A stretch of 64,000 bases of DNA from Lactobacillus sp. CBA3605. Lineage in GTDB: Bacteria; Bacillota; Bacilli; Lactobacillales; Lactobacillaceae. The stretch covers positions 1,054,001-1,118,000 of the forward strand of contig NZ_CP027190.1 of NCBI RefSeq assembly GCF_002970915.1, in the 5' to 3' direction. Made by a program: the position numbers and the translations under genes. The notes beneath the pieces are model-generated. The model was not told where the DNA came from, searched no databases, and worked only from the letters and a program-made list of their open reading frames with translations. Each line of letters begins with the position of its first letter. Position 1 is the stretch's first letter. Below are positions 17,635-27,527 of this stretch, piece by piece.

Positions 17635-17835
17635 CTAAACAACAAACAAGAACGCCCACCAATTGTACATTAGCCAAGAAGCCCCGGCCCAAAACAATTC
17701 TACTGTAAAAGCTGGTGGTAAAATAAGCTGAAGCTGCAGAAGTTTCTCATTAAGATACTCCGACGCATTTTCAAAGTCCGTTAAAAGATTATTATAGTCA
17801 GTATTATACTTTGTCGCTTCCGCAATAGTAACCAT
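17635..17835 (-). CDS. small hypothetical protein with NWWAFLF end
   Basis: 66 residues: an acidic, probably helical N-terminus (ATKYNTDYNNLLTDFENASEYLNEKLLQLQ) and a hydrophobic C-terminus with WLMYNWWAFLFVV. The last residues repeat the NWWAFLF motif of the DUF2628-like protein at 10311, but the frame stops there, so it may be a truncated gene. It lies 24 bases upstream of copy B and could form an operon with the two membrane proteins. No clear ribosome site was found. Function unknown. Confidence 0.4.
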   Translation of the reverse strand: MVTIAEATKYNTDYNNLLTDFENASEYLNEKLLQLQLILPPAFTVELFWAGASWLMYNWWAFLFVV

Positions 17836-17971
17836 ACACTATAAGTTGCATTTAACCAATTAACAAGACTATTTATACGAATTCGCTTATTTTTCAATAA
17901 ATAAACGCATTTATCACACATAGACACCGATATTTATTCACATCATCAACTAAAGACTATGAAAATAACCT

Positions 17972-18015
17972 AAAAAATCGTCCATCAGTTAATCCTAACT
18001 GATAGACGATTTTTT
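17972..18015 (-). terminator. terminator of the Csc operon
   Basis: AAAAATCGTCCATCAGTTA pairs with TAACTGATAGACGATTTTTT (one mismatch), right after the DUF916 gene stop. Confidence 0.8.
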
Positions 18016-18019
18016 AATT

Positions 18020-19075
18020 TTATTCTGATTTATTTTGTTCCTTTAACTGGCGTTCGAGTTCCTTAATTTTACGTTGCTTACGATAAATATACCAGCCAAT
18101 CAAGAGTAGTAGGATTAAAATTAGTAATCCGATTGCAATCCACAGCACCCAATTAGTTTTATGTTCAATCACTGCTGTTTTATTCAACTTTTTAGCTTGA
18201 TCACTCGTAATCGTAAAGTTCCGGTTAAACTGCCAATGCTGCTTTTTAGACGTCACTTTGACTTTGGCCGTATATTTGCCAGGTTTCAAAGCCGTTTTAC
18301 CCACTTTCAAGGGCAGTTCATAAATCGAACTAGGCGCCATTTGACCATGTTCAGTAGTCTGCTTGTAAACGACTTTACTACCACCACGTTGATAAATCTT
18401 GACGTTCGTCTTTAATTGATTCAAAAACGCCGCCGTGTGATTTTCCAAAGCCAACGTGATTTGATTATACCCGTTACTTTGACTCCCTTTAACCGCGCCC
18501 AACGTTAGGCGATTCTTCGTTAAGTCCTTTTTACCATGTAAAACGACTGCAATGGTATAAGAATATTGATTTTTAATCGCCATAGCACTTTTAGTCTGGG
18601 CCTTATCTGTCTTTTTCAAAAAGGTCAACCCACCAACCACAATGCCATCATAAGCTTTTGCTGGCATTTTAACTTTGAAAGTCACAACCTTGGTTTCACC
18701 CTTTTTAAGCTTGACTTGCGTCATCTCAGTTGTGACTAATTTATCAAAATCAGCTGGTAAATCAATGCTCTTATCGGCAGCAATCTTTTTATATTCCACT
18801 GCTGCATTTAAATTCGTCGTCGCTTTGGCAACTGCGGTATGCACCGCAATCGTCTTATCACTCGTATTTTTAACTTTAACCGCTAAGGTCGTTGTTTTTT
18901 TAGGGGCCAGTTGCAAGTCAAAATAAGATAATGACTTGTCAGCTTGCTCACTAGACGTCACTGGTGCGACCTCAAAGCCGACCGTATTTGCCGAAATTTT
19001 AGTCACCGTTAGAACGCTCATCAAAAAAACGATTACTGCCAAACTAATTTTATAGAAACGTTTAGTCAATACCAT
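18020..19075 (-). CDS. DUF916/DUF3324 cell-surface protein (WxL-interacting, CscA-like)
   Basis: 351 residues: signal peptide (1-29, ending ISA-N), a DUF916 domain (about 30-160: VGFEVAPVTSSEQADKSLSYFDL with KKGETKVVTFKVKMPAKAYDGIVVGGL), a DUF3324 domain (about 165-300) and a C-terminal membrane helix WVLWIAIGLLILILLLLIGW followed by a basic, coiled tail. Such proteins bind peptidoglycan and WxL proteins at the surface. It is the last gene of a three-gene Csc-type unit with a WxL and an LPQTG protein. Confidence 0.88.
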   Translation of the reverse strand: MVLTKRFYKISLAVIVFLMSVLTVTKISANTVGFEVAPVTSSEQADKSLSYFDLQLAPKKTTTLAVKVKNTSDKTIAVHTAVAKATTNLNAAVEYKKIAADKSIDLPADFDKLVTTEMTQVKLKKGETKVVTFKVKMPAKAYDGIVVGGLTFLKKTDKAQTKSAMAIKNQYSYTIAVVLHGKKDLTKNRLTLGAVKGSQSNGYNQITLALENHTAAFLNQLKTNVKIYQRGGSKVVYKQTTEHGQMAPSSIYELPLKVGKTALKPGKYTAKVKVTSKKQHWQFNRNFTITSDQAKKLNKTAVIEHKTNWVLWIAIGLLILILLLLIGWYIYRKQRKIKELERQLKEQNKSE

Positions 19076-19138
19076 TTTCCCCCTTTATTTTGGAAGATCG
19101 GCATTGCTAAAGGTGCCTACTGTTCCGTCCTAATTTTC

Positions 19139-19738
19139 CTAGCTATTGCTAGGCGTATTACTCAATTGCCAAGTCAACGTTGTTGAATAAGCTTCGGCAA
19201 CCCGTGCGGTTGAAGTAGGCACGTCTAAAGTTGATTTCGTTAAATCAGCGACTGAAGTCCCATTACCTTTACCAGCTGCGGCTGTCATCAATGACGTCGT
19301 TGTCCCACCAGGAGTTAAAGCAACCGTCCCGTTCACCGTAGCGTCAGCACCAGTTGAAGAACTAGTCGCATCCAATGTCCCTACCAATGTAATTACGGCA
19401 CCAGTCAAGGTCTTATTAGTCATTTTGCTAATAAATTGAGTGTCTTGTGCAACTGACAAATCCCAACCAGCTGCCGTCCCACGTTGGTCTTGAACCGAAA
19501 CTTGGGCACTATCATTCGTATTAGTATATGGTGCGGTGTCATCTGTGCCAATCTTATGACTCCCAAAATCTAAATTGGCCGTCGTTGAAGACGAACCACC
19601 ATTATCAATCGTAATTGAGCCACTTTCAAAAGTAACATCCCCAGTTGAGCTTTGGGTCTCATCTGCGGCGTTAGCAGTCACCGCCATGCCGGCAAGTAAT
19701 GAAATTGAAAGCATTAGTCCTAAAAGTGTTTTTTTCAT
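19139..19738 (-). CDS. small WxL-domain surface protein (CscB/C-like)
   Basis: 199 residues with a signal peptide ending ANA-ADE near residue 25. The WxL domain shows its two diagnostic motifs: GTAAGWDLSV around 90 and the C-terminal LTWQLSNTPSN. WxL domains attach non-covalently to peptidoglycan and to DUF916 proteins. The start ATG overlaps the stop of the upstream LPQTG gene in ATGA, implying coupling. The name Csc follows the lactobacillus cell-surface complex. Confidence 0.9.
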   Translation of the reverse strand: MKKTLLGLMLSISLLAGMAVTANAADETQSSTGDVTFESGSITIDNGGSSSTTANLDFGSHKIGTDDTAPYTNTNDSAQVSVQDQRGTAAGWDLSVAQDTQFISKMTNKTLTGAVITLVGTLDATSSSTGADATVNGTVALTPGGTTTSLMTAAAGKGNGTSVADLTKSTLDVPTSTARVAEAYSTTLTWQLSNTPSNS

Positions 19739-20124
19739 AAGTTGGTTCCCCTTTTTCTTTTTTTATAGATAGTTCCTAAACCTAATAGCAGTAACACACC
19801 TAAAATAACCAACCAAATCCCTAATTGCTCGCCAGTTTGTGGTAACCAACCCCGAATTCCAGTCGGCGGCGTGACGGTTGAAGTGGCTGTTTTAGGTCTT
19901 GTTGTTCGTTTGGTGACTGATGTGGTCGCCTGCTTACTTGATGTCTCACCATCATCTTTAACTTGAATTTTATCGTCATTAGTCGTCGAACTCGACCCCT
20001 TATTGGCCCCATAAAACTGGACAGTCGCTTGACTATCCGTGGTGTTAGCGGATACAGCTGGCTGCCAATTAAAAATCGCCCAAGTACTAATGCTGAGCAC
20101 GATTATCATTAACTTTCTCATCAT
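19735..20124 (-). CDS. small LPQTG-anchored protein (CscD-like)
   Basis: About 129 residues from the ATG at 20124 (GAGGGA ten bases upstream; a GTG at 20130 is closer to that site than usual). Signal peptide, then a low-complexity Ser/Thr/Asp/Lys linker, then GWLPQTGE, a hydrophobic helix and a KKRKRG tail: a sortase substrate. Small LPXTG proteins of this kind complete Csc clusters and are thought to anchor the complex. First gene of the three-gene unit. Confidence 0.85.
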   Translation of the reverse strand: MMRKLMIIVLSISTWAIFNWQPAVSANTTDSQATVQFYGANKGSSSTTNDDKIQVKDDGETSSKQATTSVTKRTTRPKTATSTVTPPTGIRGWLPQTGEQLGIWLVILGVLLLLGLGTIYKKRKRGTNL

Positions 20125-20432
20125 AGGCACTCAATCCCTCTACCCGTTTTTCTTTTGAAGATATCAGCTTAGATGAAAGTGCTTTGATCGGACACCTCCA
20201 ACTTGTTTGTTACTGTCTTATATAATCAATATACCTAACCATGTCACTATCATCAAATAAACACACTTGTTTTTATTAATTTTATTATTAACGTTTAAAG
20301 TCATTCTTATATACGAATATAGCAGTACCAAGGTATTAAGATTAACCCCATTATTTTTGCTGAAATTTAAATAAGACAATAATTATATTAGACGGATTTA
20401 ATTATTGACAACCATTTTGGTCAAATTCCATT

Positions 20433-20651
20433 CAAAGTGCCGGGATAGCTATCTTGCTGTGCAGTGCTAACTGATACTTTGACCTTCAACGCTTCTTCAT
20501 CACTCGCCCACTAACTAGTAACGTTAACTTTGGCCGGTTGAGTCGCATTCATTTCAATCATCGTATCAGCAGGTTTATTAATTTCAATTAATTGTTGATT
20601 ATTATTTTGATAATACCGGGCGTGGTTAACTATTGTCACTATAATTAATCA
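20433..20651 (-). pseudogene. remnant of a surface protein, C-terminal part, in-frame stop
   Basis: Read leftward, an open stretch VTIVNHARYYQNNNQQLIE, then INKPADTMIEMNATQPAKVN and VTS, meets a TAG and continues in the same frame as WASDEEALKVKVSVSTAQQ then DSYPGTLNGI-stop. No start or ribosome site precedes it. The style (Ala/Thr/Val beta strands, a YPGTLNGI end) resembles the C-terminal part of WxL-type or similar secreted domains. It is probably what is left of a further Csc gene. Confidence 0.5.
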
Positions 20652-20656
20652 AACGC

Positions 20657-20704
20657 AAAAAAGCACTAATCAACTGACCAAAAGTTCAGTTCATTAGCAC
20701 TTTT
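20657..20704 (-). terminator. terminator after the LPQTS phosphodiesterase gene
   Basis: AAGTGCTAAT-g-AACTGA pairs with TCAGTT-g-ATTAGTGCTT, followed by T6 on the leftward strand. Confidence 0.75.
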
Positions 20705-20746
20705 AAAATTAAATTCACTTGAAACTAATACTATTTAATGGTTCAT

Positions 20747-23700
20747 TTAACGTTGTCGCCGCCACCAAGCTAACCAGCCAAGACTGATTGCTAATAGAGC
20801 ACTCCCCACAATCGCTAACGTTGATTGCACTTGTTCGCTAGTCTGTGGTAACCAACCATTATTATTTTTTGATGCATGTGACTTAGTCGGTGTATTAGAA
20901 TTTTCGGAGCTATCATTGGCTCCTGAAATCTCAAGTTGGCTATTACTACCACTAACTTTGGTCCCACCATCGCCTGAGCCTAAATGGCCTCGCGCTTGAC
21001 TATCATTTGAACCAGGAGCACTTGATGAACTACCTGACGTTGAGTTACTACTTGAACTAGACGTGCTCGATGAACTACCTGCTTTACTGCTACTGTTTGA
21101 ACTAGAAGCACTCGACGAACTGCTTAACGCCGGACTACTACTTGAACTCGACGTACTTGATGAACTGCCGGACGCTTGACTACTGCTTGAACTAGACGTA
21201 CTCGATGAACTGCCGGTTCCTGGTTTAGTTACTCCAGCATCTTGATCACCAGCTATGACAGGATTATTCACTAGGTCGACTAAGATTTCTTCACCTTTAG
21301 CTGTTCCTAACATTGCTTGCTTAACGGCCATTGGTTGACTGCTCTTCGTTTTAGTTGGCATCAAATCAATTGTCGCAATGTCCGACGTTGGTTGTTGATC
21401 AAAGCTCAAAACTAGCTTCAACTGATTGTTTTCAATCGTTTGGTTCATAATGGTCGTCCCAGCAACAACTTTAATCTTATCAATCGTGTGACCTGCTAAA
21501 TCAACTCGCATTTCAGCCGCTCGAATATCATGCTTTTGACCTTGTTGGTCTAAACTTAACGTCACTTTTTTAGTTGTTTGCGCTAACTTGATTGCTTCCA
21601 CAGCACGTTTCTTTTTGGTTAAAGCCGTTTGGTCTAAGAAAGCTGACTTATCAAAAACTTCACCCAACATTTGACTAGGCTGAGGAACTTGTAAAGCATT
21701 TAAGATTAATGGACTAATATCAGCATTACTGCCTCCCTTTAGACGTCGACCGTTATCAATAGTTTCACCGCCTAAAGCTAAGAAAATATTTCGATTCGGA
21801 TTAGTCTCATCTTGACCATGATTATGACCAATACCACCATGATCTGCATTCGCAATTACTAAGGTATCATGTTGATGACCCGTGGCAGTTAACTTATCCA
21901 TGACCTTTTTAAATAAGCCATCATATTGCGCATACTGTTGCCAATAATTATCGTCATACCAGCCCTTACTATGCCCTTGACCGTCCATATAATCACTTTG
22001 CATATAAACTAAAGACGTATTCGCAAATTCTGGTTTACCAATATAATCAGCAACATCATCAAAAGATTTTAGCTTTTCAGAGGGTTGCGTCATCACGGCA
22101 GCATCTGGTTCCGTAATCCCATTTAAGATTGGTCGCCACTCAGCAAAGGCCGCTAAACCCTGGGTCGGATTATGTTGTTGTAACACTTTAAAGATTGATG
22201 GAAACTGGGCAACTGGTTGATTGAAGTCGGCAAAGTATTCTTTTCCCGCTGATGCATTAGTTGCTTGATACCCCTTAGGTAACGTTCCCCAAGCACGACC
22301 ATGTAACATTGAAACATAATTTTGAGCTGAAATCGTTGGCACGACTGCTTGGGCATCCGTACTCATCGCAAATTGTTTATTGAACAAATCCAAAGTATAC
22401 GTATTTTTACGTTTAGCTAAAATCGTTGGATCAGTCGTCCATTCAGGACGAGCAGTATCAGATTTTGCATAGTACATCCCTTGTGGATTCCACGGATTAC
22501 CACCACCATCCGTGGTCAAAACAATGACATGCTTATATGGTTTGATTTCACTTTGCTTGGCAACAGCTGCTTGTTGTTCTTTCGGCGCTAATGCGACGTC
22601 ACCGACCCCAATCACACCGTCACCGTTGTAATCTTGACTCGCTTTAGCCTGAATCGTGATGCGTTGATCGGCACTTAACTTCATTGTAGCGTCTGTACTG
22701 GTTAACTTCATTGTCGTCGTGCCACTGGCTTTAGCCTTAAAATTAAGATGGGCTAAACGGTTTACCCCATATTGTCGAAAATCATCAGTTGCTAATTTCG
22801 CAGTGGTCGTAATCCGAACTCGTCCAGGCGCAAGCTTAGTAACCGTCGTCTGAGCGCCAGCCAAAGTTTGATTTGCATCAACAAATTCAAACTTGGCTGC
22901 ATCATAATTCACATCTACTGTCACAGCATCCGCATCACCCGCAACTGCCGCACGCGCATGCACATTCAAGCCATAAGTATGCCCAATAACCACTGATTTA
23001 GCACCGATTAGCTTCGATTCAACCACTTGTTGCGTTGCAACTTCAGTTTCTTTTTTATCGGTCTGCGCCGTTTGATTCAACTGACTAACTTCACTATCAG
23101 ATAAACTGCGATCATATAATCGTGCAGTTTTGATTGCCCCGGTCATCGGCATTTGGACCCGTTGGTTAGTCCCACTATCGCCACCCAACACAAAGTTATT
23201 CACTTGCGTCCCTTGAGCGAACTTTAATTCCCCAGGTGCCGCTTTTTGCGCAGCCAGCCGACCATCTAAATACAACTTGACCACCTGTTGTGCCTTATCA
23301 TATACCCCGACAGCATGCACCCAGTGACCTTTACGCAGTGGCGCTTGCGGTGTTTTGTAGCTACCGCCAACATGAGCAAAGAAGGTCACTTGGCCGTTTT
23401 CGATGCCCAGCCCTAAGCCACCACTTTCCTGATTTGAAAAAATATCATGTTCACCATTGGTACTGCCATCGTATTTAAAATAAGCCTCAATTGCCATGCC
23501 GTTAGCTAATTGCGCATAACGATCTGGGGTAAAGGGCATTAAGAAACCAGATTGCCCATCAAATTGCGCAACAGGACCCGTCATAGTCGCATCTGTGCCT
23601 AATTTAGGTTGACCACTGGTTAAGAAAGCGAGTTCGGGATGGGCCAAATCATGCGGTAACGATTGCGAAAAATCAGCATCCATCACCCGATGTTGGACTA

Positions 23701-23827
23701 ATCCAGCTGAATTATTGATCGTCTGCGTCGTCGGTACGATACGCGTTGTCGCCGCAATCACCGGGGTTAATGTTGTCGTTAAAATGGCGGAACAGGTTAA
23801 GGCAGTCATCAGGACACGGGGCTTCAT
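20747..23827 (-). CDS. LPQTS-anchored multidomain alkaline-phosphatase-superfamily protein
   Basis: 1026 residues from the ATG at 23827 (GGAG nine to eleven bases before). Order: signal peptide (1-26); LamG/concanavalin-like domain (about 50-250: MAIEAYFKYDG, HWVHAVGVYDKAQQVVKLYLDGRL); cohesin-like domain (about 270-395: VNYDAAKFEFVDANQ); one dockerin-like EF-hand (DYNGDGVIGVGDVALA); an alkaline-phosphatase-superfamily domain (about 430-735) with VIVLTTDGGGNPW metal/nucleophile site and NADHGGIGHNHG metal ligands; a C-terminal beta domain; a Ser-rich wall spanner (about 880-970); GWLPQTSE, helix and RRQR tail. It should hydrolyse phosphodiesters, nucleotides or sulfate/phosphate esters outside the cell; the substrate is unknown. 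Confidence 0.85.
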   Translation of the reverse strand: MKPRVLMTALTCSAILTTTLTPVIAATTRIVPTTQTINNSAGLVQHRVMDADFSQSLPHDLAHPELAFLTSGQPKLGTDATMTGPVAQFDGQSGFLMPFTPDRYAQLANGMAIEAYFKYDGSTNGEHDIFSNQESGGLGLGIENGQVTFFAHVGGSYKTPQAPLRKGHWVHAVGVYDKAQQVVKLYLDGRLAAQKAAPGELKFAQGTQVNNFVLGGDSGTNQRVQMPMTGAIKTARLYDRSLSDSEVSQLNQTAQTDKKETEVATQQVVESKLIGAKSVVIGHTYGLNVHARAAVAGDADAVTVDVNYDAAKFEFVDANQTLAGAQTTVTKLAPGRVRITTTAKLATDDFRQYGVNRLAHLNFKAKASGTTTMKLTSTDATMKLSADQRITIQAKASQDYNGDGVIGVGDVALAPKEQQAAVAKQSEIKPYKHVIVLTTDGGGNPWNPQGMYYAKSDTARPEWTTDPTILAKRKNTYTLDLFNKQFAMSTDAQAVVPTISAQNYVSMLHGRAWGTLPKGYQATNASAGKEYFADFNQPVAQFPSIFKVLQQHNPTQGLAAFAEWRPILNGITEPDAAVMTQPSEKLKSFDDVADYIGKPEFANTSLVYMQSDYMDGQGHSKGWYDDNYWQQYAQYDGLFKKVMDKLTATGHQHDTLVIANADHGGIGHNHGQDETNPNRNIFLALGGETIDNGRRLKGGSNADISPLILNALQVPQPSQMLGEVFDKSAFLDQTALTKKKRAVEAIKLAQTTKKVTLSLDQQGQKHDIRAAEMRVDLAGHTIDKIKVVAGTTIMNQTIENNQLKLVLSFDQQPTSDIATIDLMPTKTKSSQPMAVKQAMLGTAKGEEILVDLVNNPVIAGDQDAGVTKPGTGSSSSTSSSSSSQASGSSSSTSSSSSSPALSSSSSASSSNSSSKAGSSSSTSSSSSNSTSGSSSSAPGSNDSQARGHLGSGDGGTKVSGSNSQLEISGANDSSENSNTPTKSHASKNNNGWLPQTSEQVQSTLAIVGSALLAISLGWLAWWRRQR

Positions 23828-23970
23828 AAAATTTATCACTCCACTTAAATTTATAGTTTAGTACAATTACTTTATAACGTAAGTTTAGTGAACAAATGTA
23901 AATAGTAAGCCCAGGATTATGTAAAAATCATGTATAGCTTTTATATAGCTCTCAAAGAGTATCTGAAACT

Positions 23971-24020
23971 AAAAAATAGTTCCTTCAAGACGTGACAAAA
24001 TTCTTGAAGTAACTATTTAG
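23971..24020 (-). terminator. terminator of the bgl-AKR operon
   Basis: ATAGTTACTTCAAG and CTTGAAGGAACTAT form a stem with one mismatch, followed by T6 leftward; it lies after the aldo/keto reductase at 24070. Confidence 0.7.
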
Positions 24021-24069
24021 TATCGAAAATCAGCTGGCTTCGCTTAACCCCAACTAACTTAATTTAATC

Positions 24070-25077
24070 TTATCGTACAAAATTTGTATCCGTATCAGTC
24101 AAAGCACCGACTAACTTATGGGGCATGTAAGGCGCTTGTAAATAATCCACATCCGCCGCACTCAGATGTAAGTCCAAGGCTGCAACTGCACTTTCTAAAT
24201 GTGATACCTTGGTTGCACCAATAATAGGCGCAACGACTTCGGGCTTTTGTAACAACCAAGCTAACGCTACTTGAACCCGGGGAACGCCGTATTTATCAGC
24301 GACTTCACCGACGCGATCCACGATTGCCTGATCTTGTGTTTCCGTACTATCATACTTAGAACGCGCCACTTGATCGGTTTCAAAACGCTTCGTGGTTGCC
24401 GTCCAATCCCGTGCTAAGCGGCCGGATGCCAATGGACTGTACGGTGTGACCGCAATCTTTTGATCACGACAGAATGGTAACATCTCTCGTTCTTCTTCTC
24501 GATACAATAAGTTTAAATGATTCTGCATCGAGACAAATTGAGTCCAACCATGAGCAGCCGCCACCGCTTGGGCCTGCTCAAATTGCCAAGCAAACATCGC
24601 TGAGGCCCCAATATAACGAGCCTTGCCAGATTTAACCACATCATTTAAAGCAGCCATCGTTTCTTCAATCGGCGTCTGATAATCCCAGCGATGCACAATG
24701 TATAAGTCCACATAATCCATATTGAGTCGTTGCAAGCTCTGGTCAATCTGTGACATGATTGCTTTCCGGGACAACCCCGTCGCATTGGGCCGGTTGTTAG
24801 CTGCAAAGAATACCTTCGTTGCCACGACAACTTCATCACGGTTAGCATACTTATTCAAAGCCTGGCCTAAATAAGTTTCGCTGTCACCATGTGAGTACAC
24901 ATTCGCTGTATCGAAAAAGTTAATCCCTAAATCAAGCGCTGATTTGACGACTTTAGCACTGGCATCCGCATCAATCGCCCATGGAAACATCGCATTACCG
25001 GGCTGACCAAATCCCATCGTGCCTACACATAGCCGTGATACATCTAGGCCAGTATGACCTAATTTTACATATTCCAT
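24070..25077 (-). CDS. aldo/keto reductase (Tas/YajO-like)
   Basis: 335 residues. Catalytic elements DTANVYSHGDSETYLG, VVATKVFF and YIVHRWD, with the C-terminal cofactor loop VVAPIIGATKVSHLESAV. Length and the RLCVGTMGFGQP start fit the AKR11/AKR12-like subgroup of NADPH-dependent aldehyde reductases. It starts 30 bases after the rpiR stop, so it may be the last gene of the beta-glucoside operon, perhaps acting on aglycone aldehydes or ketones; that link is inference. Confidence 0.88.
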   Translation of the reverse strand: MEYVKLGHTGLDVSRLCVGTMGFGQPGNAMFPWAIDADASAKVVKSALDLGINFFDTANVYSHGDSETYLGQALNKYANRDEVVVATKVFFAANNRPNATGLSRKAIMSQIDQSLQRLNMDYVDLYIVHRWDYQTPIEETMAALNDVVKSGKARYIGASAMFAWQFEQAQAVAAAHGWTQFVSMQNHLNLLYREEEREMLPFCRDQKIAVTPYSPLASGRLARDWTATTKRFETDQVARSKYDSTETQDQAIVDRVGEVADKYGVPRVQVALAWLLQKPEVVAPIIGATKVSHLESAVAALDLHLSAADVDYLQAPYMPHKLVGALTDTDTNFVR

Positions 25078-25107
25078 TCAAGTTGCTTCCTTTCAAATCA
25101 TGCCGTT

Positions 25108-26007
25108 CTAATCTGCGGGTGTTTCCAAAATATCTTTAAAGCTAGCTTGGCGACCACTTTCTAGTGACCGTGAATGGTCAATCTTACTAGCCCGATTTTG
25201 ACTATAATTTAACGAGAACACCTTGGCAAACAAACTATTTAATAAAAATAAAATAGATTCTTCGGTGGCAAAATTAGTGATTTTTGAATACAATTTTTCT
25301 TTGCTCGAGATATTTAACGTAACCGTCGCATAGTCCCGTAAATAATTATCGCCACCACTCGTCAACGCAATAATCGGCACATCATGCGGTAACAAAATTT
25401 TCAGATTGCTCGTCGGACTCACCGCCGGATTGTTGCCCGAATAGGAAATAACTAAGGCGCAATCATGCGGATTCATTGTATTGGCAATCAAACCACCTTC
25501 ATCAGTAGGCGCCACACGCGTTGACTTTCCGATTGAAATCAAATTACGTTTGAAAGTTTCACCATAATAAGTATTCGGACTTGTCCCGAATATGACCACA
25601 TTCTGCGCCTTAAAAATGAGCTGCGCCGCTTGGTCTAAAACATCAGGTTGTAGTAAATTAACCGTTGATTTTAGACTTTCAAGTCGTAATTGGGCCAACC
25701 GTTCAATAATCTCTAGCGTACTAGCCTCAGCATCAAATGGAAAGTTCGGATCAACATCGCCATAGGTATTATGGTCATAGTTAGCCACTTCGTGTTCAAA
25801 CGCATACATGAATTCTCGCCAGCCAGAATACCCGAGGGATTGTGCAAATCTAACTAACGTCGGTTTCGACGTAAAGGTCGCCGTTGCAATTACCTGCATC
25901 GATTGTTGTTTAATGGATTGGCGGTGCCTTAACAAGTAATCACCAATCGTTTGACGTGAATCGTTTTTTTGATGTGTCACTTCTTCAATCTTTTGATAAA
26001 GATACAC
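25108..26007 (-). CDS. MurR/RpiR family regulator of the beta-glucoside operon
   Basis: 299 residues from a GTG at 26007 that has GGAGG eight bases upstream (an earlier GTG at 26022 overlaps the site). N-terminal RpiR helix-turn-helix (QSMQVIATATFTSKPTLVRFAQSLGYSGWREF) and a SIS phosphosugar-binding domain (VVIFGTSPNTYYGETF, CALVISYSGNNPAVSP). It should sense a phosphorylated sugar such as 6-phospho-beta-glucoside or glucose 6-phosphate. It lies 68 to 84 bases after the GH1 gene. A 9-bp inverted repeat upstream of bglP is a candidate target. Confidence 0.85.
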   Translation of the reverse strand: MYLYQKIEEVTHQKNDSRQTIGDYLLRHRQSIKQQSMQVIATATFTSKPTLVRFAQSLGYSGWREFMYAFEHEVANYDHNTYGDVDPNFPFDAEASTLEIIERLAQLRLESLKSTVNLLQPDVLDQAAQLIFKAQNVVIFGTSPNTYYGETFKRNLISIGKSTRVAPTDEGGLIANTMNPHDCALVISYSGNNPAVSPTSNLKILLPHDVPIIALTSGGDNYLRDYATVTLNISSKEKLYSKITNFATEESILFLLNSLFAKVFSLNYSQNRASKIDHSRSLESGRQASFKDILETPAD

Positions 26008-26090
26008 TCCGTTTACCTCCACTAACAGCCGTTATTATCAATTTAATTATACTGCTGGTAGTAGTCTGCCTCAATTATCATGTCCAACGA

Positions 26091-27527
<1,437 letters not shown>

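Larger units (their letters stand above)
20125..20746. other. 622-base gap: decayed surface-gene remnant and flanking AT-rich DNA
   Basis: The gap holds an AT-rich part (20150-20400) that probably carries the Csc promoter, the remnant described at 20433-20651, and the terminator at 20657-20704. No intact gene is visible. Confidence 0.5.
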
